From positions 62,001 to 126,000 of the forward strand of contig NZ_FNLC01000001.1 of NCBI RefSeq assembly GCF_900104065.1: a DNA stretch of 64,000 nucleotides, written 5' to 3'. Shown here piece after piece: positions 43,020 to 52,474 of this stretch (position 1 is the first letter of the stretch; every line of letters begins with the position of its first letter). The stretch is from Natronobacterium texcoconense (GTDB lineage: Archaea > Halobacteriota > Halobacteria > Halobacteriales > Natrialbaceae). Both the position numbers and the translations under genes were made by a program. The notes beneath the pieces were generated by a model. It was not told the DNA's origin, made no database searches, and saw nothing but the letters and a program-made list of their open reading frames with translations.

Positions 43020-43613
43020 TCACGAGGTCTGTGAGTACTCCTCGACCCACTCCTGGAGGGTGATTCCCATTGCTGCCTCGGTGATGGCGTTCGAGGACGC
43101 GGAATTCGCGCTCTTGACGAGTTCGGCCTCGAGCGTCCGGGTCGGAATCTCGCCGAAGAAGTGCGGAATCGCCCGCTGGACGGCAAGCGGACAGCCAACC
43201 TCGTGTGCGAGGGCGTACCCGGAGATGGAGTGAGGAATCTCCTCGGTGGCGTACCGCGGGTCGGGATCGACGAGGACGTCGTCCTCGACGTGATCGGTGT
43301 ACTCGTAGCACTTCCCCACGTCGTGGAGGAGACAGGCCGCGACAATCGTGTCGACGTCCGGCGTAGCACCGTGGAACTCCCGCTGTTCTCTCGCGGACTC
43401 GAGTGCAATCCGCGTGACGCCGCGGACGTGTTCGACGTTGGTGACCTCGTGGATGTTCCAGGCGTAGGGGACGTCCTCGATCCGTTGCCAGCCCCCTCGC
43501 CGCAGACCGAGCGTCCAGGCCTCGACGACGCGATTTCGGAGGTCGTCGTCGTCGATCTGCTCGAGTTCGGGAAACGCTTCACGGACTTGCGCGTCGTAGT
43601 CGATTTCGGACAT
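43020..43613 (-). CDS. HD-domain phosphohydrolase
   Basis: 197 residues from ATG 43613. HD motifs: His in TNVEHVRGVTRIALE, the HD pair in ACLLHDVGKCYEY, and a later His in EIPHSISGYALAHE. Such proteins hydrolyse nucleotides or phosphoesters with a divalent metal, or act on other oxygen-activating reactions. The N-terminal 45 residues are helical. Placed between the thiolase operon (convergent) and the epimerase gene, so possibly part of the catabolic island; substrate unknown. Confidence 0.78.
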   Translation of the reverse strand: MSEIDYDAQVREAFPELEQIDDDDLRNRVVEAWTLGLRRGGWQRIEDVPYAWNIHEVTNVEHVRGVTRIALESAREQREFHGATPDVDTIVAACLLHDVGKCYEYTDHVEDDVLVDPDPRYATEEIPHSISGYALAHEVGCPLAVQRAIPHFFGEIPTRTLEAELVKSANSASSNAITEAAMGITLQEWVEEYSQTS

Positions 43614-43741
43614 GGTGATCGGTGGTCGAGTATCGGCAGTCGCTCCGGACAGTTCTGGCGGCACGTCGGTAGCGGCCGTAGTTTCTGGACTCTCGTAAAT
43701 AAATCGTGAGGCCGGCGGTCTGTTCCCGGAGACCGCGCGCA

Positions 43742-44209
43742 TCATAGCCGCTCGCCGCGAACGAACAGCCGTTTGCCGGCATCGCGGCTCTCGGCGTAGC
43801 CGTCGTCGTACTCCATCAACTGGAACAGCACTCCGGTCGCGTTCTCCGGCGAGAGAAACGCTTCGCCCCAGTGGTCGAACTCGGCGTGATCGACCACGGA
43901 GACGCCGTGCTCGGACAGCGCCTCGATCGCCGCCTCGAGATTCGCCACCTCGAGCGTGACGTGGTGGAGGCCGGGTCCGTTCTCCTCGAGGAAGGCGGTG
44001 AGAAACGATTCCGAGCCGTCCGCGGGGGCGATGAGCTCGAGCCGGGAGGCGTCGCCGAGTACGTACGTCGCCCACGCGAATTCCGCGTACTCGCTTCGTT
44101 CCTCGTGGATCTTCTCGCAGCCGAGCGCGAACAGGATCGATTCGGCGTCCTCGATCGAGTCGACCGCGATGCCGACGTGGTCGACACGCATTGCTGGCAG
44201 GTCGGCCAT
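43742..44209 (-). CDS. Methylmalonyl-CoA-epimerase-like VOC protein
   Basis: 155 residues. The vicinal-oxygen-chelate fold is shown by RVDHVGIAVDSIEDAESILF at the start, GLHHVTLEVANLEAAIEAL in the middle and LFQLMEYDD near the end, with metal-site His/Glu positions as in methylmalonyl-CoA epimerase. It may epimerise a CoA thioester derived from the pathway. Start at 44209 follows CAAATACCTATG on the minus strand by about 27 bases; ATG 44191 is an alternative. Confidence 0.8.
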   Translation of the reverse strand: MADLPAMRVDHVGIAVDSIEDAESILFALGCEKIHEERSEYAEFAWATYVLGDASRLELIAPADGSESFLTAFLEENGPGLHHVTLEVANLEAAIEALSEHGVSVVDHAEFDHWGEAFLSPENATGVLFQLMEYDDGYAESRDAGKRLFVRGERL

Positions 44210-44327
44210 ACGGTGGAAACGTGACTCGGAGAACATAGGTATTTGGTGGTTGTTCTCACTCCTCGAGGCTCGCGTGATCATACCGCACCGGTAGAACAAA
44301 GTTGGCGTCCCTCGACAACGGGAGTGT

Positions 44328-44648
44328 ATGCTCAAGCTGGTAGAGCTACTCGTGCGACGGGACGAGTACAGCCACGAGGAGTTCGTCGAGCGGTGGCAGG
44401 GCGACCACGCCGAAATCGCTCGCGACCTCCCTGGACTGAAACGCTACAGCACGTCCGTACCGACGGATCCCGAGGCCGTCGAGTACGACGGCGTTCTCGA
44501 ACTCGTCTTCGAGGACGAGGCGGCGCTGAACGAGGCGTTCGGCTCCGAGGTCGGGCAAGCGGTCCAGGAGGATGCCGCCGAGTTCGTCGACGTCGGGGCC
44601 GGGCCCCGGATGATCGTCGAGGAGACGGTCCACGTCGACGAGACATGA
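44328..44648 (+). CDS. EthD-domain protein coupled to a ThDP enzyme
   Basis: 106 residues, one EthD domain (LVELLVRRDEYSHEEFVERWQGDHAEIA, conserved W-x-x-x-H) with an extra acidic C-terminal segment. It overlaps the thiamine-enzyme gene by 4 bases (ATGA), so the two are made together. Related to each half of the tandem EthD protein at 34666. A role in binding or converting the substrate of the ThDP enzyme is suggested by the coupling. Confidence 0.8.
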   Translation: MLKLVELLVRRDEYSHEEFVERWQGDHAEIARDLPGLKRYSTSVPTDPEAVEYDGVLELVFEDEAALNEAFGSEVGQAVQEDAAEFVDVGAGPRMIVEETVHVDET

Positions 44649-46342
44649 CGTCGACGGCTGCCGAACTCGTCGCGACGCTCGAGGAGCTAGACGTCGAGTA
44701 CGTCTTCGGCTATCCCGGCGGGAGAGTGATCGAACTGTTCGAGCACCTCCCGGAGTCCGACGTCGACGTGATCCGACCGCGCGACGAACGCGAGGCCAGC
44801 GTCATGGCCGAGACGTACGGCCGTCTCACCGGCCGTCCGGGTGTTCTCACGGGCCAGGGACCGTGGATCGGCAGTCTCGGCGCGATCGGTCAGATGGAGG
44901 CACGCCTCGCGTCTTCACCGATGGTCGTGCTCACCGAGGCTTCCGAACGCGGCGAGTACTCGACGCTGGCTCCCTACCAGCAGGCTCGAGGCGATTACGG
45001 CGGCCTCAGCTTGCCGGATATTCTCGACGGTGTCACCGAGGAGTGGTGGTTCCCGCGGACGCCGACCGAGACGCTCCGCTCCACCCAGCTCGCGTTCAAA
45101 CACGCCGTCGCCGGTCGGCCCGGCCCGACTGCGGTGATTCTCGACGGCGACGCGATCACCGACGAGGTGCCCGCGGACCCGACGCCCCCGGCCTGGGACG
45201 CCACCGAACAGACGCGTACCTGGGATGCCAGGCCGACCGCGGAAGACGTCGCGGCGGCGGTCGAGACACTCGAGGACGCCGAACGCCCGGTCCTGATCGC
45301 AGGCAACGGCGTTCACGCAGCCCAGGCGTACGACGAACTCGAGGCGGTCGCGGCGGGCTACGACTGTGCCGTCGTCACCTCCTACCTGGGGAAGTCGACC
45401 TACCCGGAGACCGACGAGCGCGCGGCGGGCGTCATCGGGTCGTTTGGCCACGAGGGTGCAAACCGCGTCGTCAGCGAGGCCGACGCGTTGCTCGTCGTCG
45501 GCTGTCGGCTGAATCCGATGGACACCAACTGGCAGGCACCCGATTTCATTCGACCAGAAGAGCAGACGATCGTCCACGCCGACGTCGACACGCGCAACGC
45601 CGGCTGGGTCTACCCCGCCGACGTGGGGCTGATCGGCGACGCGAAAGAGAGCCTCGCGGCGCTCGCGGAAGCCGGCGGCGCGGAAAACGACTGGGCGCTC
45701 GAGCGCGCAGCCGAGGCCCGCGAGTGGTTCACGACCCCCGAGTGTCGGGACGACTCGAGTCCGATCAAGCCTCAGCGGGCCGCCAAAGAAATACAGCGAG
45801 TCGTAGACGACGAGACGATCGTCACTGCCGATTCCGGGAACAACCGGTTCTGGCTCCTCTACTACCTGCAGACGCCCGCCGTTCGAACGTACTTCGGCAG
45901 CGGCGGGGTCGGCGGGATGGGGTGGGCCCAGCCAGCGGCGGTCTCGGCGGCGCTTTCGACTGGGAAGGACGTGATCTCGGTCGCCGGCGACGGCGGGTTC
46001 TCGATGACGATGAACAGCGTCGAGACCGCCGTCGAGTACGGCGTCGCGCCGACGTTCGTCGTCCTGAACGACACCAGCCTGGGGATGGTCCGCCAGATGC
46101 AGACGGAAGACGGCGACATCGCCGGCGTCGAGTTCCACGACACGGACTTCGTGAAGATCGCCGAGGGCTTCGGCGCGGTCGGCCGGCGGATCATCGACCC
46201 CGACGCGCTCGCGGACGCCCTCGAGGAGGGAAAGGCGGCCGACCGTCCCCACGTCCTCGACGTGCGAATCGACCGCGAAGAGGACATGGCCGACCGGCTC
46301 GCCTCCTCGTTTTACGAGTCGGTGGGCGGACTCCACGAGTGA
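44645..46342 (+). CDS. Thiamine diphosphate-dependent enzyme (acetolactate-synthase-like)
   Basis: 565 residues with three ThDP domains. The catalytic Glu region RDEREASVMAETYG (about 47-60) is intact; the Mg-ThDP motif runs from GDGGF near residue 448 to the Asn in VVLN. Benzoylformate decarboxylase, oxalyl-CoA and acetolactate-type enzymes share this fold, and no residue settles which. Not an ilvB, since no small subunit follows. Aromatic context makes a 2-oxoacid decarboxylase or carboligase attractive. Follows EthD with overlap. Confidence 0.82.
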   Translation: MTSTAAELVATLEELDVEYVFGYPGGRVIELFEHLPESDVDVIRPRDEREASVMAETYGRLTGRPGVLTGQGPWIGSLGAIGQMEARLASSPMVVLTEASERGEYSTLAPYQQARGDYGGLSLPDILDGVTEEWWFPRTPTETLRSTQLAFKHAVAGRPGPTAVILDGDAITDEVPADPTPPAWDATEQTRTWDARPTAEDVAAAVETLEDAERPVLIAGNGVHAAQAYDELEAVAAGYDCAVVTSYLGKSTYPETDERAAGVIGSFGHEGANRVVSEADALLVVGCRLNPMDTNWQAPDFIRPEEQTIVHADVDTRNAGWVYPADVGLIGDAKESLAALAEAGGAENDWALERAAEAREWFTTPECRDDSSPIKPQRAAKEIQRVVDDETIVTADSGNNRFWLLYYLQTPAVRTYFGSGGVGGMGWAQPAAVSAALSTGKDVISVAGDGGFSMTMNSVETAVEYGVAPTFVVLNDTSLGMVRQMQTEDGDIAGVEFHDTDFVKIAEGFGAVGRRIIDPDALADALEEGKAADRPHVLDVRIDREEDMADRLASSFYESVGGLHE

Positions 46343-46396
46343 GACTGTGCGGACGAACACCAACCTATACGTGACCGATCGACACACTATCAGCGT

Positions 46397-47371
46397 ATGA
46401 CGAACACGACAGACGACGCGACCGTACTGGTAACCGGCGGAACCGGCTTCATCGGTTCTTACGTGGTACAGGATCTGCTCGAGCACGGCCACGACGTCGT
46501 GGCCTACGACCTCTCGACGGATACCGAGATCCTCGAGAAACTCGGCGTCGCCGACGACGTCGAGGTACGACGTGGCGACGTCTCCGAGCCGACCGACGTG
46601 ATCCGAGCGGTGCGGGAGACAGGTGCGACCCACGTCGTCCACCTCGCCGCCCTGCTGACGACGACCGCTCGAGAGAACCCGCGTGCAGCGGCCGAGGTGA
46701 ACATTATGGGGACGAACAACGTCTTCGAGGCGGCCCGAATCCTGGACGATCAGGTCGAACGCGTCGCCTGGGCGTCTTCGGCGGCCGCCTACGCGCCGCC
46801 GGCAAACTACGACGCAGAGTGGGTCGACGAGGACGAACTCGTCTACCCCGATACGCTCTACGGCGCGACCAAGGAGTACAACGAACACCAGGCGCAGGTC
46901 TATCACGAGGACTACGGACTCGACCACGTCGCCCTCCGGCCGACCGTCGCCTACGGGCCCTACCGCGAGACGGGGGGATCGGCGTTCCTGGCGAACATCA
47001 TCGAAAAACCCGCGCTCGGCGAACCCTACAGCGTCGAGTACGGCGACCAGGCCATCGACTGGCAACACGTCGAGGATATCGCACAGGCGTTCCGGAAGGC
47101 GGCGTTCACGCCCGAAGAAGACCTCTCGCAGCGCGTCTACAACGTCCGCGGCGTCCTCGCGACGGTTCGCGAAGCCACCGAAGCCGTCGAAACCGTCATG
47201 CCCGACGCCGAGATCGACGTCTCCGACGACGGTGAACTCCCCTGGACCCAGAACCTGGACATGACGGCAGCACAGGAGGACCTGGGCTACGACCCCGAGT
47301 ACGACCTCGAGTCCGGCTTTCGGAAGTACATCAACGTCCTGCGGGAGGAGGAAGGGCTCGAGCCAGTATAG
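46397..47371 (+). CDS. NAD-dependent epimerase/dehydratase (extended SDR)
   Basis: 324 residues with Rossmann motif VTGGTGFIGSYV (11-22), Ser in SSAAAYAP, and the YGATKEY Tyr-x3-Lys active site. Extended SDR enzymes act on nucleotide sugars or other hydroxyl substrates. TATA-like CCTATACGTG precedes the ATG by about 30 bases. A steroid, sugar or aldehyde-type substrate is possible; the position between ThDP enzyme and amine oxidase points to the catabolic set, but this is context only. Confidence 0.85.
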   Translation: MTNTTDDATVLVTGGTGFIGSYVVQDLLEHGHDVVAYDLSTDTEILEKLGVADDVEVRRGDVSEPTDVIRAVRETGATHVVHLAALLTTTARENPRAAAEVNIMGTNNVFEAARILDDQVERVAWASSAAAYAPPANYDAEWVDEDELVYPDTLYGATKEYNEHQAQVYHEDYGLDHVALRPTVAYGPYRETGGSAFLANIIEKPALGEPYSVEYGDQAIDWQHVEDIAQAFRKAAFTPEEDLSQRVYNVRGVLATVREATEAVETVMPDAEIDVSDDGELPWTQNLDMTAAQEDLGYDPEYDLESGFRKYINVLREEEGLEPV

Positions 47372-47440
47372 ACGATTACGATCGCCGCAGGCTCCTGCCG
47401 GGGGCGAACGTATTTACCTTGGTTTGTGGTGTCGCCCCAC

Positions 47441-49480
47441 ATGGCGCTCGAACGCACGCCAGTGGCGGATCACCCGCTCGACCCGTTGTCACCCGAGGAG
47501 ATCGAAACGGCCTACGATGTCCTGACGCGCGAACGGGACGTTGGGGAGGACAGCCTCTGCATCAAGATCGAACTCGACGAGCCCGAAAAAGAGGTACTCG
47601 AGGCGTACGACGACGGTGGCGACGCCCCCGAACGGCGAGCGCGGATCGTCGTCAGAAACGGTGCCGAGCGAAAGACGATCGAGGCGGTCGTCTCGCTCTC
47701 GGACGACGCTGTAGTCTCGTGGGAGTACGTCGAGGACGCACAGCCCTCGATCGCGATCGAGGAGTTCGTCGCCTGCGAGGAGACGGTGAAGGCAAACGAG
47801 GAGTGGCAGGAAGCGGTCGAGCGACGCGGCGTCGAGGACACCGACCGCGCGATGGTCGACCCCTGGTCGGCCGGCCACGAGTTCATTCCGGCGGACGTCG
47901 ATCGGTCGAAGCGGCTGGCCCACGGGCTGACGTTCCTCCGGCCGAGCGAGGACGACGGTGACGAGGGGTACGCGAAGCCGCTGACCGGCATCCACACGTT
48001 CGTCGACCTGGACCGGATGGAGGTCGTGAAGGTCGTCGACTACGGCCCGCCGGACGAGGACCAGCCGCTGCCTCCCGAGTGGATGGCTTATCGCGAGGAC
48101 GACGTCGACCTGCGAGAGGACCTGACGGCGTACAACGTCGAGCAACCCGACGGCCCTAGCTGGAGCGTCGACGGCCACAAACTCGAGTGGCAGGGGTGGC
48201 ACATGCGCGTGGGCTGGACCCAGCGTGAGGGGCTTGTACTGTACGATATCGGCTACGAGGACGACGGCGAGGTGCGATCGATCATCGATCGCGCATCGTG
48301 TGCCGAGATGTCGGTACCGTACGGGACGACCGACGTCAACGACCGGTTCAAGAACGCGATGGACGTCGGCGAGTACAACATCGGCCGGCTCGCCAAGTCG
48401 CTGACCAACGGCTGTGACTGTCTCGGGCACATGCACTACTGGGACGCCGTGATGAACACGGCTGACGGCAGGGCGAACGTGCTCGAGAACGCCATCTGCC
48501 TCCACGAGGAGGACAACGGAACCCTCTGGGAGCGAAGCGACTGGCGTACCGACACCGACGAGGTTCGTCGCCGTCGACGGCTGGTCGTCTCGTTCGTCGC
48601 CGCCGTGGGCAATTACGACTACATCTTCAACTGGTACTTCTATCAGGACGCCTCTATCGAGGTCGAGGTGCGACTGACGGGCATCGACAGCGTCTCCACC
48701 GTGGGGTCGGACGAGGACCCGTCGGGCTACGGCGAACTGGTCGCGCCGCAACTCAACGGGCCGATCCACCAGCACTTCTTCAACTTCCGGCTCGACATGA
48801 ACGTCGACGACGGGCCGAACTCGCTCTATCGCGTCGAGAACCGAACGGTCCCGGTTGGACCGGACGGCACGGACCCGATGGGCGAGGCCGACGAGCGGAC
48901 GCACAACCCCGGCGGCAACGCCTTCTACGCGAAGCGGGAGAAACTGACGAGCGAGGAAGACGCGAAAGACCTGATCGACCCGCTGAAGGGCCGGTACTGG
49001 CAGATCGTAAACGAAGGCGAGGAGAACCACCTCGGGAAGCCGACCGGCTACCGCCTCGTCCCTGGCGGCAACGTCGAGGCGGCAGTTCACCCCGACTCGA
49101 GCGTGATGGAGCGTTCCGGCTTCATCAGGTACCATCTGTGGGCGACGCCGTTCCGCGAGGACGAGCGTTTCCCGTCGGGTCGGTACCCGAACCAGCATCC
49201 CGGCGGCGCGGGACTACCGGCCTGGACCGAGGCTGATCGCGACCTCGAGGACGAGGACCTCGTCTGCTGGTACACCCTCGGCGTCAACCACGTGACCCGA
49301 CCCGAGGACTGGCCGATCCTGCCCGTGCAGGTCTACAGCTTCAAACTTCAGCCGGACAACTTCTTCGGCGAGAGTCCGGCGATCGACGTGCCACCACAGC
49401 ACGCCATCGAGGGACAGGACGTGCCGGGCCACGGTGCCTGTGGGACGGACGAGGCAGGCGCGGACGCCGACGACGACTGA
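47441..49480 (+). CDS. Copper amine oxidase
   Basis: 679 residues. Copper amine oxidases convert primary amines to aldehyde, ammonia and H2O2 with a self-made topaquinone. The TPQ precursor is Tyr392 in VGNYDYIFNW, and His443/His445 of PIHQHFFNF are copper ligands; the third His lies near the C-terminal YHLW region. No signal peptide, so it appears cytoplasmic in contrast to periplasmic bacterial enzymes. Candidate substrate is phenylethylamine or tyramine given the paa genes downstream. ATG 47441 follows CGTATTTACC by about 25 bases. Confidence 0.93.
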   Translation: MALERTPVADHPLDPLSPEEIETAYDVLTRERDVGEDSLCIKIELDEPEKEVLEAYDDGGDAPERRARIVVRNGAERKTIEAVVSLSDDAVVSWEYVEDAQPSIAIEEFVACEETVKANEEWQEAVERRGVEDTDRAMVDPWSAGHEFIPADVDRSKRLAHGLTFLRPSEDDGDEGYAKPLTGIHTFVDLDRMEVVKVVDYGPPDEDQPLPPEWMAYREDDVDLREDLTAYNVEQPDGPSWSVDGHKLEWQGWHMRVGWTQREGLVLYDIGYEDDGEVRSIIDRASCAEMSVPYGTTDVNDRFKNAMDVGEYNIGRLAKSLTNGCDCLGHMHYWDAVMNTADGRANVLENAICLHEEDNGTLWERSDWRTDTDEVRRRRRLVVSFVAAVGNYDYIFNWYFYQDASIEVEVRLTGIDSVSTVGSDEDPSGYGELVAPQLNGPIHQHFFNFRLDMNVDDGPNSLYRVENRTVPVGPDGTDPMGEADERTHNPGGNAFYAKREKLTSEEDAKDLIDPLKGRYWQIVNEGEENHLGKPTGYRLVPGGNVEAAVHPDSSVMERSGFIRYHLWATPFREDERFPSGRYPNQHPGGAGLPAWTEADRDLEDEDLVCWYTLGVNHVTRPEDWPILPVQVYSFKLQPDNFFGESPAIDVPPQHAIEGQDVPGHGACGTDEAGADADDD

Positions 49481-49505
49481 TCGTCGTTCGCGGTCAGCCC
49501 AAAAC

Positions 49506-49709
49506 TCAGTCGCCCGACTCTCCAGACACGTCCTCGTCGCCGACGATCTCGCTGATCTCGTCGCTCTCGAGCAGGTCGACCAGGTTCGCTTCACCGGCAC
49601 GGTAGGCCTCGCGGTCGGATTCGGACAGATATTCGTCGAGTCGGTCGTCCTCGAGTTTCCCCTCGAGTGCGTCGTCGATGTCTTCCGGATCGTATCCCGA
49701 GACTGGCAT
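49506..49709 (-). CDS. Small acidic protein (unknown)
   Basis: 67 residues, Asp/Glu rich and likely helical (EDIDDALEGKLEDDRLDEYLSE). Start at ATG 49709; an ATG four codons upstream is also in frame. No motif. Convergent with the amine oxidase gene and divergent from the penicillin acylase gene. Confidence 0.5.
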   Translation of the reverse strand: MPVSGYDPEDIDDALEGKLEDDRLDEYLSESDREAYRAGEANLVDLLESDEISEIVGDEDVSGESGD

Positions 49710-49802
49710 ATGGTAACGCACGGCGCTGATTGACTTATAACGCGGGTGGGTCGTCGAAACGGGTGGAAATCTCTCGGCCGGCGAAACTAGCGGCTATCCA
49801 CC

Positions 49803-49821
49803 GGTAACGCCTTCCGTTACC
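49803..49821 (+). promoter_or_regulatory. Inverted repeat upstream of penicillin acylase
   Basis: GGTAACG-CCTTC-CGTTACC, arms of seven perfect bases, sits just upstream of the TATA-like CCAATATCG (49827-49835) and 36 bases before the ATG at 49857. GGTAACGC half sites also occur at 49712 and inside the first codons (49859). A regulator site controlling the acylase, possibly also the small gene at 49709. Confidence 0.55.
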
Positions 49822-49856
49822 CCCAGGCCCAATATCGCGTTCGTGATCCGTGTGAT

Positions 49857-52460
49857 ATGGTAACGCCGTTCGACAGGCGAAACTTTCTGCGAGCGGGCGC
49901 TGCAGCGGCCGCCGGGGGATTCATCAGCGAAACGACGCTCGCCTACGAGGAGGGAGACGGCCTCGAGGCAGCCGTAACCGTCAGGCGCGACGAGTACGGC
50001 GTTGCGCACGTCTACGCCCGGGACGCTCGCGGTCCCGCTCCGGTTTTCTACGGCTACGGGTACGCGACGGCCCGCGACCGTCTCTACCAGCTCGAGCTGT
50101 ATCGGCGGTACTACCACGGGACCGTGGCGGCGGTGCTGGGTGAGGAGTGGGTCGAGTTCGACCGCGAGGCACGGATCAACCACAGTAGTTCCGTCCCGCT
50201 GGCCGAACAGATCGAGACGCAACTCGACGACGAGCATCGGGCCGTCCTGCGGGCCTACGCCGACGGAATCAACAGACACATCGAGGCGGCCCGTACCGGC
50301 GAGAGCGACCGAGACGGGTTCCACCGGGGCTTCGTCGAGCACGACTTCGAACCGGAGCCATGGGACGTGGTCGACGTCGCGGGCGTCTTCGTCGCGACGA
50401 TGGCCTTCTTCTCCGGCGTGAACCTCGAGACGCTGAACGCGGCCGTCCTCGAGGCCCTCGAGGAGCAGTACGACGAGGAGACCGCCTGGGACCTCTTCGA
50501 GGACCTCCAGTGGGGCGACGACCCGGACGCGCCGACATCGGGCGACGTACCGAACCCCGGCTTCGCGCCGCCGCTGTCGGAGTCGGGTATCTACGCCGAA
50601 CGGGACGAACGAGTCGACGCCGGCAAGTCGGTCGAAGTCAGCAACCGGGTAACCGGCGGCGAGTATCGGCTCTCGAGCGACGCCGCGAGTGCGTTCGACC
50701 GCCACCGGGATCGAATGGACACGCTCGTCGAGGGGGCACACGAACTCGGGATTCCGACGACGGTCGGCTCGAACGCGCTCGCGGTCCACGGCGACGTCAC
50801 CGAGAGCGGCGACCACCTCCTGATGGGCGGGCCGCAGATGGAGTTCTCCACGCCGTCCGTGATGTACGAGGTCGGCCTCCATGGGCCGGACTTCGACGTC
50901 GCCGGGATCACGGTCACGGGCTATCCGGCGATCATGTTCGGACACAACGGCGACGGGGCGTTCACCTCGACGGCGGGTATCGACAACAGCATCCAGACGT
51001 TCGTCGAGTCGATCCGGACGACCGACGACGGCCCGGACGAGTACGAGTTCCGCGACGAGTGGGAGGCAATCGAGGAAGACGAGCAGGTGATCGAGGTGGC
51101 CGACGGCGAGGACGTCTCCCACACGGTTCGTCGCACCCGACACGGCGTCGTCACCGACTACGACCCCGACGCGGGCGAGGCGATCGCGCAGACGCGAGCC
51201 TACGACGGCCGGGACATGCTCTCGTTCCGGGCGTTCTACGACGCGCAGTTCGCCGACGACGTCGAGTCCTACGGCGAGGCCGCACGCCAGTGTGACTACG
51301 CGCTCAACTTTATGTGGGCGGGCGAGGGCGGTATCGGCTACTTCCACCTCGGGCGCTACCCGGACGCCGAGGCCGTTCCCTGGGACACGCGACTGCCGGC
51401 GGACGGGACGCAGCACGAACTGACCGACGACGACTTCCTGCGGGCGGCCGACGGCGAGGTCCCCTACAGCATCAACCCGCCCGTCGGCTACTCCGCCCAG
51501 TGGAATAACAAGCCCGCACCGGATTGGGACAACGGCGACCGGAGCTACTCGTGGGGCGTCGACCACCGCGTCCAGCGGTTCGTCAACCTCGTCGAGCACG
51601 AACTCGAGACTACTGGCTCGGTCAGCTACGAGAACCTCAAGGAGATGGTCTACGACACTTCGTTCGTCGACCTGCGGGCAATCCGGTACAAGGAGTTTCT
51701 GCTCGAGGCGCTCGCCGACGCCGACCTCTCGGCGACCGAACGGAACGCGAAGGAGGCTCTCGAGTCGTGGGACGACTACCGGCAGGGTGACGGCGAGAAC
51801 TACACGGGCCGATACCCGGTCGGCTACACGGTTTTCGACGAATTCTTCTCCCGACTCCTGGAGCGGACGTTCGCCCCGACGTTCGGCGACGTCTTCGAGC
51901 AGGCGCTGACGTTCCTCGACGACAACTACGGCCGGAGTACGCTCATGCGTGCGCTGTACCCCGACGAGACCGCACTCGACACTGCAGTCGACTACTTCGA
52001 CGGCGACCGTGACGCGGTCTTCCAGGCAGCCTTTCGGGAGGCCGTTGCCGCGCTCGAGGATGAGTACGGACCGGACGTCTCGGAGTGGCGCAGCGAGGCC
52101 GAGGTGATCGACCTCGAGAACGTCACGCTGTTCGGCGTCCCGGTCGGCGTCGAGGAAGCCGGCGAGATGCCGTGGCTGAACCGCGGGACCGAGAACCACT
52201 TCGTCCGGATCGGCGACGGCGTCGAGCACGCCGAGAACGTGTTGCCGCCGGGCAACTCGGGCTACCGCTCGCCCGACGACGAACCGGCTCCCCACTACGC
52301 CGATCAACTCGAGTTATTCCTCGAGTTCGAGTACAAGGACCTCCTGTTTGCCGACGGCGAGGTCGCGGCCGCGACGACGGACCAGACGATCCTCCGGCCG
52401 AACGATGGTTCGCTCGGGAAACCGAAGAAGTCGAAGAAATCGCCGCCCCGGAACGAGTAA
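49857..52460 (+). CDS. Penicillin acylase family Ntn hydrolase
   Basis: 867 residues with a Tat signal (DRRNFLRAG, then ISE). Penicillin acylases are cleaved in cis into two chains; the nucleophile is the N-terminal Ser of the beta chain, here Ser305 in TVGSNALAVHG, giving a beta chain of 563 residues, as expected. The GGPQMEFSTPS and ITVTGYPAIMFGHNGDGAFT segments are typical. Known members hydrolyse phenylacetyl amides, or acyl homoserine lactones. With paaK and paaABCD adjacent, release of phenylacetate from amides outside the cell is a reasonable reading. Confidence 0.88.
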   Translation: MVTPFDRRNFLRAGAAAAAGGFISETTLAYEEGDGLEAAVTVRRDEYGVAHVYARDARGPAPVFYGYGYATARDRLYQLELYRRYYHGTVAAVLGEEWVEFDREARINHSSSVPLAEQIETQLDDEHRAVLRAYADGINRHIEAARTGESDRDGFHRGFVEHDFEPEPWDVVDVAGVFVATMAFFSGVNLETLNAAVLEALEEQYDEETAWDLFEDLQWGDDPDAPTSGDVPNPGFAPPLSESGIYAERDERVDAGKSVEVSNRVTGGEYRLSSDAASAFDRHRDRMDTLVEGAHELGIPTTVGSNALAVHGDVTESGDHLLMGGPQMEFSTPSVMYEVGLHGPDFDVAGITVTGYPAIMFGHNGDGAFTSTAGIDNSIQTFVESIRTTDDGPDEYEFRDEWEAIEEDEQVIEVADGEDVSHTVRRTRHGVVTDYDPDAGEAIAQTRAYDGRDMLSFRAFYDAQFADDVESYGEAARQCDYALNFMWAGEGGIGYFHLGRYPDAEAVPWDTRLPADGTQHELTDDDFLRAADGEVPYSINPPVGYSAQWNNKPAPDWDNGDRSYSWGVDHRVQRFVNLVEHELETTGSVSYENLKEMVYDTSFVDLRAIRYKEFLLEALADADLSATERNAKEALESWDDYRQGDGENYTGRYPVGYTVFDEFFSRLLERTFAPTFGDVFEQALTFLDDNYGRSTLMRALYPDETALDTAVDYFDGDRDAVFQAAFREAVAALEDEYGPDVSEWRSEAEVIDLENVTLFGVPVGVEEAGEMPWLNRGTENHFVRIGDGVEHAENVLPPGNSGYRSPDDEPAPHYADQLELFLEFEYKDLLFADGEVAAATTDQTILRPNDGSLGKPKKSKKSPPRNE

Positions 52461-52474
52461 CGCTCGCTCCGAAA

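Noticed and set aside
42842-43063. 73-codon ORF in the convergent intergenic region
   Set aside because: Starts at a weak GTG, overlaps the HD gene 3' end, and has no coding signature; the region is better explained by binding sites.
44915-47068. 717-residue minus-strand frame
   Set aside because: Antisense to the ThDP and epimerase genes, both of which have clear motifs on the plus strand.
49794-52307. 837-residue minus-strand frame
   Set aside because: Antisense of the penicillin acylase gene, Val/Arg/Glu-rich with no motif.
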